Positions 1-9,739 are shown, counted from the first letter of the stretch. The stretch: 64,000 bases of DNA from Halomonas sp. ML-15 (GCF_014779595.1 NZ_JACXZT010000001.1:248001-312000), one strand, 5' to 3'. Notes: generated by a model not told the origin, from the letters alone. Made by a program: numbers and translations.

Positions 1-517
1 CGAACACCACCTTGAGTTGTGGAAAGCGGATCAACAGCGGCGCCATCACCCTTTCGATGAAGACCGCCTCACGATCGAAGATATCGATCTCGGGACTGGT
101 CACCTCACCGTGCACCAGCAGCGGCAACCCGACCCGCTCCATGGCCTCGATCGCCCGCGAGCAGTGGTCGATATCGGTCACCCCGGAGTCCGAGTTGGTG
201 GTCGCCCCAGCCGGATATAGCTTGACCGCATGCACGATGCCGCTGGCCTTGGCCCGCTCTATCTCGTCCGCTGGCGTATTGTCGGTGAGATACAGCGTCA
301 TCAGCGGCTCGAAGGTACTGCCCTCGGGGAGCGCCTCGAGGATGCGCTGGCGGTAGGCGACGGCCTGTTCGGTGGTGGTCACCGGCGGCGTCAGATTGGG
401 CATGATGATGGCACGGCCGAACTGGCGCGCGCTGTAGGCCAGCACCGCGGCCAGGGCGGCACCATCACGCAGGTGCAGGTGCCAGTCGTCGGGTTGGGTC
501 AAGGTAATCTGAGTCAC
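1..517 (-). CDS. pyrC: Dihydroorotase, N-terminal part (runs off left edge)
   Basis: Cytosolic zinc enzyme of pyrimidine synthesis that cyclises N-carbamoyl-aspartate to dihydroorotate. The minus-strand translation shows the metal-binding HLHLRDG motif at residues 13-19, the KLYPAGATT motif around residue 99 with the lysine that is carbamylated in this family, and a VHGE motif with a metal-ligand histidine near 136. These positions match class II PyrC of gammaproteobacteria (about 345 residues), so about half the protein is in the window. The start is GTG at 517: an in-frame TAA lies only four codons upstream and an AAGGG ribosome site precedes it, so no other start is possible. The remainder lies to the left of the window. 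Confidence 0.95.
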   Translation of the reverse strand, partial: MTQITLTQPDDWHLHLRDGAALAAVLAYSARQFGRAIIMPNLTPPVTTTEQAVAYRQRILEALPEGSTFEPLMTLYLTDNTPADEIERAKASGIVHAVKLYPAGATTNSDSGVTDIDHCSRAIEAMERVGLPLLVHGEVTSPEIDIFDREAVFIERVMAPLLIRFPQLKVVF

Positions 518-672
518 GGGCGGCCCTTAGTTGAAAAATACGCTGTCGTTATACCATCGCATGGCGAAAATCCGGGCCATTATAGACGAACGCTGTCGCG
601 CTGTTTATCGTCGCGACATTTCTTCTTGCCGCCCTCCTGCCAAGCGCCGCGGCAAGGTGGTTGAATGAGGCC

Positions 673-777
673 ATGAACCCGCTGCAGTGGCTTGGCTGTG
701 CCCTGATCTTTACCGCATTGCTGATCAATCGCTGGCACTGGGTGCGCCGGCTATGGCATAAACGCTCCGCAACATAA
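673..777 (+). CDS. Possible 34-residue membrane peptide
   Basis: A short frame starting with ATG at 673 encodes one hydrophobic stretch (LGCALIFTALLI) followed by a basic tail rich in Trp, Arg and His, as expected for a single-pass membrane peptide with a cytoplasmic positive end. The same frame is open back to a stop at 583-585, and that upstream part would encode a second hydrophobic segment (FIVATFLLAALL), but it has no ATG or GTG, only CTG and TTG codons. The true start, and whether the gene is real, cannot be settled from sequence. The stop lies 38 bases before the next membrane-protein gene, so the two may be co-transcribed. Between 519 and 672 I see nothing else that I can support. Confidence 0.3.
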   Translation: MNPLQWLGCALIFTALLINRWHWVRRLWHKRSAT

Positions 778-815
778 GGTAGGCTGGTCGCGATAAGCAG
801 AGACAGGACACGATA

Positions 816-1226
816 ATGCTAGCGGTACGCACGTCGGGCGATTTCGTCGCCCTGTTAGAAGGTGGCCTCTGGCTGTTGCTGGCATGGTCGGTCAGTTATT
901 CAGCAGCGATTGGCGAGCCGCTGCCCAGCGTCGCCATGCTCAGCGTCACCGCCACGCTGGTATTCGTCTGCTGGGCGCATCGACCGTTTCGTCTCACCCT
1001 GCAGCGCTACCGCATCCGCCGTCGGCGCACCGAGATGCTGATGCACATCATTGCACTGCCGCTGCTGCTGGCCCTGTTCTTTGGTGCATTGATCGAGGGT
1101 CTGTTGACGCCGCTCAGTGGCCAGCAGAAAATGCTCATGTACAATGTCTTGGCCACGTCGGGGTGGCTGGTATTCGCCCTCACGCTACTGATCAAGTACC
1201 TGCTGTTCCGACTCTCGTCGCGCTAA
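816..1226 (+). CDS. Hypothetical inner-membrane protein, 136 aa
   Basis: I do not recognise the family. The protein has about four hydrophobic segments (near residues 12-32, 40-58, 76-95 and 112-132), broken by a strongly basic loop around residues 62-74 (RYRIRRRRTE), and ends in a short basic tail. This fits a small polytopic inner-membrane protein with a positively charged cytoplasmic loop. An AGGACA-type ribosome site lies just before the ATG. It stands alone between pyrC, which runs the other way, and a beta-barrel gene 95 bases downstream; neither neighbour suggests a role. Confidence 0.7.
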   Translation: MLAVRTSGDFVALLEGGLWLLLAWSVSYSAAIGEPLPSVAMLSVTATLVFVCWAHRPFRLTLQRYRIRRRRTEMLMHIIALPLLLALFFGALIEGLLTPLSGQQKMLMYNVLATSGWLVFALTLLIKYLLFRLSSR

Positions 1227-1320
1227 AGCAGCCGACTGATTGGAAGGTGGCCGCCAAACAGACTAAGGTAGTAGCACTGTGTCGCCATAACGTGACACGC
1301 AACGCATACCCGGGTAACCC

Positions 1321-1926
1321 ATGAATAGCTCGCTTCATCGTCTATCGCGCTACGCGCTGATACCGGCCATGGCACTTGCCATGGGGGCCGCCTTGGCCGA
1401 TGAAGACGCCATACCCCATCACGTCAACGGTGACTTTACCGAGCTGGCGATACTCGACAACGGCGTGGTGCTGGAAGGGGCTGAAATGGCCATGCCGGAC
1501 GGCGCCACTTCAGGTTTTCGTCTGCTGGCCGGCTACATGCTGCCCAAAATGCCCAACCTAGGCATCGGTGCCGAAATCACCTACCTGGTCACCGACGAGG
1601 CCCCTACCGCCATCGACAACCAGCCGGTGCTACTCAACACCACCAGCCTGCAGGGAGCCGTAACGGCCGGCTTGCACCTGGGCAGATTCAGTCTGTTCGC
1701 CAAATCCGGCCTGACCGACTGGAGCGGCGACCTGGAGACCACCCTGGCCGGCAGCGACTCCCAGGAAATGGATATGGCCATGGGCGGCACCGCTCAGGTC
1801 CACGGCTTCGGCGCACGCATGAACTTCACCCCCCGCACCGTGGCACACCTGCAGTATGAACGCATCGATGCACCGCGCCTCGAGCACCTCAATCTCACCA
1901 CGGCCATGATCGCTTACCACTTTTAG
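1321..1926 (+). CDS. Small outer-membrane beta-barrel protein
   Basis: The first 26 or so residues form a signal peptide (basic start, hydrophobic core, cleavage near ALA-DE). The mature part of about 175 residues alternates polar and hydrophobic residues in strands, for example GFRLLAGYML, GIGAEITYLV and SLQGAVTAGL, and ends in a C-terminal aromatic residue (IAYHF), the usual signal for insertion by the BAM machinery. Size and pattern suggest an eight-stranded barrel like the OmpA N-terminal or OmpW/porin-like families. There is no plug or peptidoglycan domain. Function is unknown. The family call is inference from pattern, not from a diagnostic motif. Confidence 0.7.
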   Translation: MNSSLHRLSRYALIPAMALAMGAALADEDAIPHHVNGDFTELAILDNGVVLEGAEMAMPDGATSGFRLLAGYMLPKMPNLGIGAEITYLVTDEAPTAIDNQPVLLNTTSLQGAVTAGLHLGRFSLFAKSGLTDWSGDLETTLAGSDSQEMDMAMGGTAQVHGFGARMNFTPRTVAHLQYERIDAPRLEHLNLTTAMIAYHF

Positions 1927-2135
1927 CCCTCCCCCTTCAGCGTCCCCTGATACGGGAAGCTACCGGCCAGAAGCATCTGCCAACCTGTCAATACATGCAT
2001 CTATGATCGAGCAGCGGCATCGCCTCGAAGAATAAGTCATAACAATGGCAGGTATTTCAGATGCTCATCAGGCAGCGGTGATCCGCATGCTACCATCGTT
2101 TGATTATTACAAATCACACCGCTGGGGACATCACA

Positions 2136-3026
2136 ATGCCACGTATCTCGAAAACATTACTGGTTTCCGCCATTGCCATGACGGCTTCTTTCGGTCACGC
2201 CAACGCCGATGAAATCGTCGTAGGCGGGTTAAATTATACCGAGCATTTACTGCTCACTTCGGCTACCGCCCAGTACCTCGAGCATCATGGCTATGAGGTC
2301 GATCAGCGCGAAGGCCTTGGCACCAGCGTGCTACGTCAGGCGCAAGAAAATGGTCAGGTCGACCTGTATTGGGAATACACCGGCAACTCGGTGATCCTGT
2401 TCAATGAACAACCCCAACCCGAGAACGCCGAAGAGACATATCGCATTGCCAAGGAATTGGATGCCGAAAAAGGGCTGGTATGGCTCGACCCTACCGATAC
2501 CAATAACACCTACGCCCTGGCCATGCGCGAGGACGACGCCGAGGCCCGTGGCATCGCTACCATGAGCGACCTGGCCGACGCACTGAACGCCGGTGAAGAA
2601 CTGGTACTCGCCTCGAATGCCGAGTTCTATGCCCGGGACGACGGCCTGCGTCCTCTCCAGGAGGCCTACGGTTTCGAGTTTCCCCGCGACCGTGTGACGA
2701 GAATGGACTCCGGCCTCACCTACAATGCCCTGCGCGACGAGAATGCCGATGTCGCGCTGGTATTCGCCACTGACGGCCGTAACGGCGCGTTCAACTTCCG
2801 TGTACTCGACGATGACCAGGAATTCTTTCCCGTTTATGCGTTGGCGCCGGTCGTGCGCGAAGAGACTCTCGCCGCACATCCCGAGCTAGAGGAGCTGCTC
2901 AACGCCATGGCCGCGACACTCAACGATGACCTGCTGATCGAGCTCAACAGTCGCGTCGATGTCGAAGGCGAAGAAATCGGCCGCGTGGCGGCCAGCTACC
3001 TGGCAGAGCACGGCCTGATCGATTGA
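2136..3026 (+). CDS. OpuAC/ProX-type osmolyte ABC substrate-binding protein
   Basis: Periplasmic binding protein of the quaternary-amine (glycine betaine, choline, proline betaine) ABC family. A signal peptide of about 23 residues ends at ANA-DE. The mature N-terminus (VGGLNYTEHLLL), the GLGTSVLRQA segment and the VDLYWEYTGN motif are typical of the OpuAC/OsmF fold. I place the start at ATG 2136 because GGGGA precedes it and the signal peptide begins there; an earlier in-frame ATG at 2100 would add 12 residues ahead of the signal. No ATPase or permease gene lies next to it, so it is an orphan in this window and must use a transporter encoded elsewhere. Ligand is inferred only from the family. 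Confidence 0.88.
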   Translation: MPRISKTLLVSAIAMTASFGHANADEIVVGGLNYTEHLLLTSATAQYLEHHGYEVDQREGLGTSVLRQAQENGQVDLYWEYTGNSVILFNEQPQPENAEETYRIAKELDAEKGLVWLDPTDTNNTYALAMREDDAEARGIATMSDLADALNAGEELVLASNAEFYARDDGLRPLQEAYGFEFPRDRVTRMDSGLTYNALRDENADVALVFATDGRNGAFNFRVLDDDQEFFPVYALAPVVREETLAAHPELEELLNAMAATLNDDLLIELNSRVDVEGEEIGRVAASYLAEHGLID

Positions 3027-3104
3027 TTGACATGCAATGCCCCAGGGGGCACCGCTTATCGCGCCGCTCCCTGGTCATACGTCCCGGCCAAGAGTCTTAT
3101 CCCT

Positions 3105-5141
3105 ATGTTCCCCAGCGGTGCTCAACCCGATAGCCGCGAAGTGCAGGCATTCCCCCTGCCGATTACCGAGACCCCCAACCTGTGGATTCCGCTACCCGAT
3201 GGCACGCGACTGGCGGCCCGGCTATGGCGGCCTGCGGAAGGCTCACCGGTACCGGCCATCATCGAATGCATCCCCTACCGCAAGCGCGACGCCACCAGTA
3301 TCGACGACGAGCGCACGCACCCCTACTTTGCCGGCCACGGCTATGCCGCGCTACGAATCGACCTGCGCGGCAGCGGCGAGTCCGATGGTGTACTCGAGGA
3401 CGAATACCTGCCCCAGGAGCAGGATGACATCATCGCGGCCATCGCCTGGATCGCCGAGCAGCCCTGGTGCAGCGGCGAGGTCGGCATGATGGGTATCTCC
3501 TGGGGCGGCTTCAATTCGCTGCAGGTCGCCTCGCGACAGCCGCCAGCACTCAAGGCCATCATTGCCGTCGGCGCCACCGTGGACCGCTACCACGATGACG
3601 TGCACTACAAAGGCGGCTGCGTGCTCAACGAGAATTTTGGCTGGGCCGCCACCTCGCTGTCATTCATGTCACGCCCTCCCGACCCAGCGCTACGAGACGA
3701 CTGGCGTGAGCAGTGGCGGCACCGGCTCGAACGCCAACCGTTCGTTGCCGAAAACTGGTTCGCACACCAGACCCGCGACGCCTACTGGCAGCATGGCTCT
3801 ATCTGTGAAGACTACCGCCGCCTGAAGACGCCGGTCCTGGCCGTGACCGGCTGGGCCGATGCCTACGTCAACTTCGTGGCCGAGCTGATGCAGCACGCCA
3901 CCTGCCCACGACTCGGCATCGTTGGCCCCTGGCCGCATGCCTACCCGCATGTTGCCATGCCGGGCCCCACCATCGGCTTCCTGCAAGAAGCCCTGCGCTG
4001 GTGGGACTACTGGCTGAAAGGCCGGAACACCGGCATCATGGATGAGCCGCTCTATCGCGTATATTGCCAGCAATTTTCCGGCGCAGACCCCGACAGCCTG
4101 CACACCCCGGGGCACTGGCTCGGCGAGCCGAGCTGGCCGACGCCCAAGGTGGCCGACACGACCTACCCGCTGGGCGACGGTACTCTGCACGCCACGCCTC
4201 CCGACGATACAACCTGTCCACCGCTTACGCTGCGTGCCCCGGCCGACAACGGCCGCCAGTGTGGGGAATACATTCCCCACTGCAGCGGACCAGAAATCGC
4301 CGGCGACCAGCGTCAGGACGATGCCCACTCCCTGGTCTTCGATAGCCAGCCGTTAAGCGACACCTTGACCCTGCTTGGCCGTCCACGACTCGCCATGCGC
4401 GTCAGCGTGGATCAGCCCCAGGCCAACCTCATCGTGCGGCTGTGCGACGTCTCGCCAACCGGTATTTCACAGCGCATCAGCTACGGCGTGCTGAATCTCT
4501 GCCATCGGAACAGTCACAGCGAGCCACAAGCGGTGCCCTGCGACACGCCCCTTGACGTCGAGGTCTCGCTCAACCAGGCCTGCCACCAGCTGGCTCCGGG
4601 CCACCGACTGCGCGTCTCCGTGACCACCGATTACTGGCCGCTGGTATGGCCCAGCCCCCGTCCGGTTACCCTGACGCTCTATCCCGACGCGTCGCAGCTT
4701 CATGTACCCGAACGCAGCTCGCCCGCGATAGAGATCCCCGTGCACTTTGCGCCAGCAGAACATGGCGGGCCACTACACAGCCGGCAAACGCGGCACGGCA
4801 GCCACCGCCGCGATGTCGTGCACGCCCTGGCAGATGGCCACACCCGACACGAAATCGTCGACGACTTTGGCGAGGTCACCTACGACCACGGCCTGGTCAA
4901 CACCGCCAGCGCCGATGAGCGTTACCTTATCGATCCACGCCACCCGGACAGCGCGCGGATGAGCAAGAGCTGGACCCAGCACTTCAGTCGCGGCGACTGG
5001 CAGGCCCACACCGAAACCTGGGCGGCACTACACTGCGACAGCGAGTGGTTCTATCTCGAGGCCCGGCTTCAGGCCTACGAGAACGGCGAACGCTTCATGG
5101 ACCGGCGCTGGAGCACCAGGCGCAAACGCCACCATGTCTAG
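3105..5141 (+). CDS. CocE/NonD family alpha/beta hydrolase
   Basis: A 678-residue acyl hydrolase of the X-Pro dipeptidyl-peptidase/cocaine-esterase family, acting on esters or amides. The serine nucleophile is Ser132 in GISWGG, the acid Asp252 in GWADAY and the base His278 in GPWPHAY. An alpha/beta-hydrolase core with cap is followed by the C-terminal jelly-roll domain (about residues 330-560) and a further C-terminal segment of about 110 residues. ATG 3105 is preferred because homology-like sequence (ETPNLWIPLPDGTRLAARLW) begins soon after; the frame is open back to a TTG at 3027. No signal peptide is seen, so it is probably cytosolic. The gene converges on the nitrilase gene with a gap of only four bases. 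Substrate unknown. Confidence 0.9.
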   Translation: MFPSGAQPDSREVQAFPLPITETPNLWIPLPDGTRLAARLWRPAEGSPVPAIIECIPYRKRDATSIDDERTHPYFAGHGYAALRIDLRGSGESDGVLEDEYLPQEQDDIIAAIAWIAEQPWCSGEVGMMGISWGGFNSLQVASRQPPALKAIIAVGATVDRYHDDVHYKGGCVLNENFGWAATSLSFMSRPPDPALRDDWREQWRHRLERQPFVAENWFAHQTRDAYWQHGSICEDYRRLKTPVLAVTGWADAYVNFVAELMQHATCPRLGIVGPWPHAYPHVAMPGPTIGFLQEALRWWDYWLKGRNTGIMDEPLYRVYCQQFSGADPDSLHTPGHWLGEPSWPTPKVADTTYPLGDGTLHATPPDDTTCPPLTLRAPADNGRQCGEYIPHCSGPEIAGDQRQDDAHSLVFDSQPLSDTLTLLGRPRLAMRVSVDQPQANLIVRLCDVSPTGISQRISYGVLNLCHRNSHSEPQAVPCDTPLDVEVSLNQACHQLAPGHRLRVSVTTDYWPLVWPSPRPVTLTLYPDASQLHVPERSSPAIEIPVHFAPAEHGGPLHSRQTRHGSHRRDVVHALADGHTRHEIVDDFGEVTYDHGLVNTASADERYLIDPRHPDSARMSKSWTQHFSRGDWQAHTETWAALHCDSEWFYLEARLQAYENGERFMDRRWSTRRKRHHV

Positions 5142-5145
5142 AGGG

Positions 5146-6006
5146 TCACTCTCCCCGTTCCACCCGCGCCCGACGTGCCATCAACGAGGCCACCAAGGGC
5201 GTATCGGCATCACGGTGGGTCGGCATGGCAAAACGCGCCGCCTCGATATCGGCCATGTCGAGGTCAGCCGACACCACCCCAACGCCGTCCTCGGCGCGGG
5301 CCAGCACCCGGCCGCCCGCATCGACGATACAGCTGCCGCCCCAGAACCAGGCATCACCCTCGGCGCCAGAGCGGTGCGCCATTACCAGCGGCGTGCCGTA
5401 CATCATGGCGTAGAAGCGCAGGCACATCTGCCAGTTGGCCTGATCATCGAAATCACCATCGACCATGCCAGTGGCCGAGTTGATCGAGGTCAGCAGCACA
5501 TCGGGCCGCTCGAGCATCGCCGCATGCACCAAGCCGGGATTCCACAGATCCGCACAGATCGTCACACCACAGGCCAGCCCCCGCGAGGTTACCTGCGTAA
5601 GGCGCTGCCCCTTGCTGAACACCTTGCCCTCTTCATGCGCCCCATAGGTGCAGAGATTGACCTTGCGATGCACCGCCAGCACCTCACCGTTCTGCACACA
5701 CGCCACGGCGTTGGCAAACTCACCGCGCCCGATACGTTCGACGAACCCGACTACCGCCAGCATCTCGCCCGCCTCTCGGGCCAGTCTCAGCAGGCGTGGA
5801 TCATCGGCTGCCATCGCCACCGCCGGTACCCGCGCACCGAGGCCGTAGCCCGTCAGCGACAGCTCGGGGAACACCAGCACATCGGCCCGTTGCGACCTGG
5901 CCTCGGCGATCAGTTCACGATGCACCGACATATTGGCCTCGAGGTGTCCCAGCTCGCAGTTCATCTGGGCAGCGGCGACACGGTAGCCTTCGGCGGAGTG
6001 GCTCAT
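5146..6006 (-). CDS. Nitrilase-superfamily amidohydrolase (carbon-nitrogen hydrolase)
   Basis: 286-residue cytosolic enzyme that hydrolyses a carbon-nitrogen bond, most likely an amide or N-carbamoyl compound. The catalytic Glu-Lys-Cys triad is visible: Glu48 in FPELSLTG, Lys115 in HRKVNL and Cys151 in ICADLW. The short length and the CADLW motif fit the amidase/carbamoylase branches rather than true nitrilases. The start lies about 100 bases from that of the divergent MmgE/PrpD gene, so the two may share a control region; PrpD-type enzymes and amidases are often met together in degradation operons. Exact substrate cannot be read from sequence. Confidence 0.9.
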   Translation of the reverse strand: MSHSAEGYRVAAAQMNCELGHLEANMSVHRELIAEARSQRADVLVFPELSLTGYGLGARVPAVAMAADDPRLLRLAREAGEMLAVVGFVERIGRGEFANAVACVQNGEVLAVHRKVNLCTYGAHEEGKVFSKGQRLTQVTSRGLACGVTICADLWNPGLVHAAMLERPDVLLTSINSATGMVDGDFDDQANWQMCLRFYAMMYGTPLVMAHRSGAEGDAWFWGGSCIVDAGGRVLARAEDGVGVVSADLDMADIEAARFAMPTHRDADTPLVASLMARRARVERGE

Positions 6007-6103
6007 GGCGGGGTTCCTTCACAAAGCAACTGGCGAATGGGCCCTCTACTTACCACGCCCAGCCATCAGTCGTCACTCACCGCTATCAGGGATGAAGCTC
6101 GCC

Positions 6104-7414
6104 ATGCACGTCAATGACATGAATTTCACAGCGATCGACTGGATCCTCAACGTCGACCTGGAGGCCTTGGGCGAAGAGCACCTGGCCCAGGCCAAGCGCG
6201 CACTCCTCGACACCCTCGGCGTTGCCGCTGGCGCAAGCCGCACCTCACTGGCAAAGCATGCCGAACGCTATGTGGTCAGCCAGCATGGGGGCAATCGACC
6301 GCTGCTGTTCTCCACCGCCACGGCGTCGGCATCCGGCGTTGCCCTCCACGGCGCCTGGATGATCGATGCGCTCGACGCACACGACGGCCAGGTCCTCACC
6401 AAGGGCCACTGTGGGGTTGCTCTGGTGCCGGGCATCATGGCACTGCCAGAGGCCGAAAAACTCTCCGGTCGCGAACTGCTGGGCCTGCTGGTGATGGGCT
6501 ATGAAGTCGCCACCCGCGCTGGCATCGCCCTGCATGCCAGCGCCTGCGATTACCACACCTCGGGCGCCTGGAACGCCATCGGCGTGGCTGCGGTTGCCGC
6601 GAGGCTGCTACGGCTCGACCGGCAGCGCCTTCACGAGGCCTTGGGCATTGCAGAGTTCTACGCTCCGCGCAGCCAGATGATGCGCTGCATCGATCACCCC
6701 ACTATGGTCAAGGACGGTTCAGGCTGGGGCGCGCAAGCAGGCATCGCCGCGGCGCTTCTCGCCCAGGATGGCTTTACTGGAGCCCCCGCTATCACCGTGG
6801 CGGGGAGCGATGTCGCACAACATTGGCAGGACCTTGGCAGTCGCTGGTACCTGCACGAGCAATACTTCAAGGCGTATCCGGTCTGCCGCTGGGCACAACC
6901 GGCCACCGAAGCCGTGCTCGAACTCGCTCACGACGGCCAGGATCTCGCCGACATCGAGCGCATCACCATCACCACCTTCCATGCAGCCAAGCGGCTCCAT
7001 GTCGTGCGTCCCACCACCACCGAACAAGCCCAATACAGCCTGCCCTGGTCGGTCGCCTGCGCGCTGGGCTTTGGCACCATCGACGTGCACGCCGTAACCG
7101 ACGCCCTCGACGATCCTGGCATCCAGGCACTGGCCGAGCGTGTCGAGATCATCGAGTCCGAGCGCTTCAATGCCCTCTTCCCCGCCGAGCGCTGGGCGCA
7201 AGTCACCCTCGAGATGCGCGATGGCAGCCGTCACAGCAGTCGCGAACACGAAGCCCGGGGCAATCCCCACAACCCCCTCAGCGATGACGAACTGACGCGA
7301 AAATTCCATGCCCTTGCGACACCGGCCATCGGCCGGACTCACGCCGAGGATCTCCACGGGCTGATCATGACGCTTGAGTCGCACTCGGCCAGGCAGCTGC
7401 TGGAACGGCTGTAA
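6104..7414 (+). CDS. MmgE/PrpD family protein
   Basis: Family of 2-methylcitrate dehydratase (PrpD), cis-aconitate decarboxylase and related dehydratases. About 436 residues, normal for the family. Features include DTLGVAAGA near the N-terminus, the HGAWMIDALDAHDG segment with the conserved Ala-Asp-rich active-site region, KGHCGVALVPGIMALPE, and MVKDGSGWGAQAGIAAALLA in the middle. Several ATGs are possible (6092, 6104, 6119); 6104 has a GGGATGAAG purine stretch upstream and fits the family's N-terminus. The frame stays open into the divergent nitrilase gene, which I take as chance. There are no prpBC neighbours, so a role outside the methylcitrate cycle is likely. Confidence 0.88.
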   Translation: MHVNDMNFTAIDWILNVDLEALGEEHLAQAKRALLDTLGVAAGASRTSLAKHAERYVVSQHGGNRPLLFSTATASASGVALHGAWMIDALDAHDGQVLTKGHCGVALVPGIMALPEAEKLSGRELLGLLVMGYEVATRAGIALHASACDYHTSGAWNAIGVAAVAARLLRLDRQRLHEALGIAEFYAPRSQMMRCIDHPTMVKDGSGWGAQAGIAAALLAQDGFTGAPAITVAGSDVAQHWQDLGSRWYLHEQYFKAYPVCRWAQPATEAVLELAHDGQDLADIERITITTFHAAKRLHVVRPTTTEQAQYSLPWSVACALGFGTIDVHAVTDALDDPGIQALAERVEIIESERFNALFPAERWAQVTLEMRDGSRHSSREHEARGNPHNPLSDDELTRKFHALATPAIGRTHAEDLHGLIMTLESHSARQLLERL

Positions 7415-7532
7415 GAGGAACCGCTAGTAAAAATGTCGCATGATCCTCGAACTCGCTAGCAGTGACCAAGCGTTGGTAACCACTTGAAAGAATTCGACTA
7501 GGCTAGGAGCTACCAGAGAATAATAATGGGGA

Positions 7533-9734
7533 ATGGACATGGGCGACGGCTGGCGCAAGAAAAGCGCCCAGGCTTTTATCACCTGGTGGTGTGCCGCTCT
7601 AATGGTGAGCCTAACGCTCCCGACCATGTCCGAAACGCTCCCCATCTCCCCCCTCTGGGTTGCCAATGCCCTGGCCTACGGTAGCGTCCTCGCCCATGGC
7701 ATCCGCCTGGTGCCTGCTTTCGCCCTCGCGGCGCTAGTCTGGAACATCGCTCGCGGAGACACTCCGCAGGATATTCTCGTCGGTACCGGGGCTTTCTTGA
7801 TTGTAATGCTCTTCGTGGCCGGCTTTTCAACATGGCTGGAGCAGCACATTGATCAGGATCGCGCCCGGCGACTATTACGGGTCCCGATCATTGCCCTGTT
7901 CAGCGCCTCGCTTTTCACACTGCTTGGCGTCTGGCAGTTCACAGAGGGTGCTCCCAGCATCGAGTTGATGACGGGGCTATGGCTGTCTGAGGTCACCTCG
8001 GTGCTGCTGTTCACGCCACTGGCACGCCAGTGGCATAGCCAGGGACGCAGCCTGTTAACCTTCCGCCCCAGCACGCATGTTGGCCAAATGGCGCTCGCCA
8101 CCTGGATCATTGGCGCGGTGCTGACCTTGATCATGCTGTGGCTTTTCAGCGCCAGCGAACAAATACCGCAGCGCTGGGTGCCCTATGCGGCACTCTGCGT
8201 CCCTATTCTGGCCGTCTATCTGTTGCCGACCGGCCTGTCACGCCTGCTTGTCCCCATTTTCATGCTGGCTTGGACCGGGGTTCATCTATACCTGTTCACC
8301 AATGTCCCCAGCGGGTTCGACGACCTCGCCATGCTCAACAGCCAAATGGTCATCTTCACGGCAGCGCTCATCGGCTTTATCGCCATCGAAGCGGTCCACT
8401 CCCATGAGATCACCAATCGCCAATTGAAGACCGCCCGTCTACACGATGGCTTGACGGGCCTGTATAACGACCTCGGGCTAACCGCACGAATCCGTCATCA
8501 TCCTGCCGCCGAGCAATGCGCGATGATCGGCATTCAGATCCCCGATGTCGACGACCTCGCCACCCTCACCGGGGTCGACGAAGTACATCAGCTAGAGCAG
8601 CGAATCGCAGACACCTTGCGTTACTGTATTCCGGCCAGCGAAGGCCTGGGAGCGCGGCTTCAGCCCGGGCTCTTTGCGGTGCTGATGATCAGCAAGCAGG
8701 GCCCCACTCCGCTGACGCTTACTCGACGTCTACAGCACGCCTTGCACCAGTCCCTACAGCTCTCGTCAGCACGACTGAACATGCGGATCGCCCTGATCGA
8801 TCATTTGACGCCTGACGACTTTCGCCACCTCACTTCACTGCTGTTGATCAGCTGTCAGCGCACCAGCCAACCTGATCACGCCGGTTTTTATCACCATCAA
8901 GCGCCAGCGTCTGAGCTGATCGACCAACACCGCGACACCTTGAATTGGGCGAGTCGCCTGCGTAACGCCCTGGCCGGAGATACCTGCGATGGCCAATTCA
9001 CCCTCTTCGTTCAGCCCATTCTCGAGTACAAGCATCCCGACAGGCACCGCGCCGAAATTCTGATTCGCTGGCAACGATCAGATGGCAGCCTCGACCAGGC
9101 CGACGCCTTCCTGGGTATTGCGGAGACCTTCGGCCTCATGCACCAGCTCGACGAGTGGGTGCTGAATCATGCCCTTGCCAAGCTCGCGAGCCATCCCGGC
9201 GGCCAGCAGGTGGCGATGATCGCCATCAACCTCTCGGGCCACTCCATGGCCAGCACCCACCTGCCCGATATCATCGCAACAATCCTGGCAAAGCATGCCT
9301 GGCCACCCCAGCAGCTCTGTCTGGAGATCACCGAAACCAGCAACATCGGCGACACCCAAGTCGCTCAGCGCAATATCGAGGCCCTCCAATCGCTGGGGGT
9401 CAGCCTCGCCATTGACGACTTCGGCACCGGGCTCGCCACTTTCGATTATCTGAAGCACTATGCCGTGGAAGAGATCAAGATAGACGGGAACTTCATCCGC
9501 GATATCGCCACTTCCGGCCTCGACCGGGAGATCGTGCGAAGCACCTGTGCACTGGCCAACTACCTCAACGTACGGGTCGTCGCCGAATTCGTCGAGACTC
9601 AGGCCCAGATAGAGATCCTCGTCGGGCTAGGCGTCGACTTCCTGCAAGGATTTGGCATTGCTCGCCCCATACCACTGGATGACTACCTGGATCGGCTTGT
9701 CGAGGGGGCTATGGTCACCTCGCCCCCGGAGTGA
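7533..9734 (+). CDS. MASE1-GGDEF(degenerate)-EAL cyclic-di-GMP phosphodiesterase
   Basis: Inner-membrane signalling protein. Residues 1-290 form about eight hydrophobic segments of MASE1 type (SPLWVANALAYGSVLAHG at the start). A GGDEF-like domain (about 305-430) lacks the signature: the GGDEF position reads QPGLF, so it should not make c-di-GMP and may at most bind GTP. The EAL domain (about 465-725) is intact: E508-I-L in place of EAL, INLSG, EITET, DDFGTG, IKIDG, VAEFVE and LQGFG all keep the catalytic and metal residues. Expected activity is hydrolysis of c-di-GMP to pGpG under control of an unknown signal. It converges on the GGT-like gene with a gap of five bases. Confidence 0.9.
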   Translation: MDMGDGWRKKSAQAFITWWCAALMVSLTLPTMSETLPISPLWVANALAYGSVLAHGIRLVPAFALAALVWNIARGDTPQDILVGTGAFLIVMLFVAGFSTWLEQHIDQDRARRLLRVPIIALFSASLFTLLGVWQFTEGAPSIELMTGLWLSEVTSVLLFTPLARQWHSQGRSLLTFRPSTHVGQMALATWIIGAVLTLIMLWLFSASEQIPQRWVPYAALCVPILAVYLLPTGLSRLLVPIFMLAWTGVHLYLFTNVPSGFDDLAMLNSQMVIFTAALIGFIAIEAVHSHEITNRQLKTARLHDGLTGLYNDLGLTARIRHHPAAEQCAMIGIQIPDVDDLATLTGVDEVHQLEQRIADTLRYCIPASEGLGARLQPGLFAVLMISKQGPTPLTLTRRLQHALHQSLQLSSARLNMRIALIDHLTPDDFRHLTSLLLISCQRTSQPDHAGFYHHQAPASELIDQHRDTLNWASRLRNALAGDTCDGQFTLFVQPILEYKHPDRHRAEILIRWQRSDGSLDQADAFLGIAETFGLMHQLDEWVLNHALAKLASHPGGQQVAMIAINLSGHSMASTHLPDIIATILAKHAWPPQQLCLEITETSNIGDTQVAQRNIEALQSLGVSLAIDDFGTGLATFDYLKHYAVEEIKIDGNFIRDIATSGLDREIVRSTCALANYLNVRVVAEFVETQAQIEILVGLGVDFLQGFGIARPIPLDDYLDRLVEGAMVTSPPE

Positions 9735-9739
9735 CCACC

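Noticed and set aside
5134-6117. 327-codon plus-strand open frame antisense to the nitrilase gene
   Set aside because: Rich in His, Arg and Pro, no family motif, and the minus strand carries a complete nitrilase with its triad.
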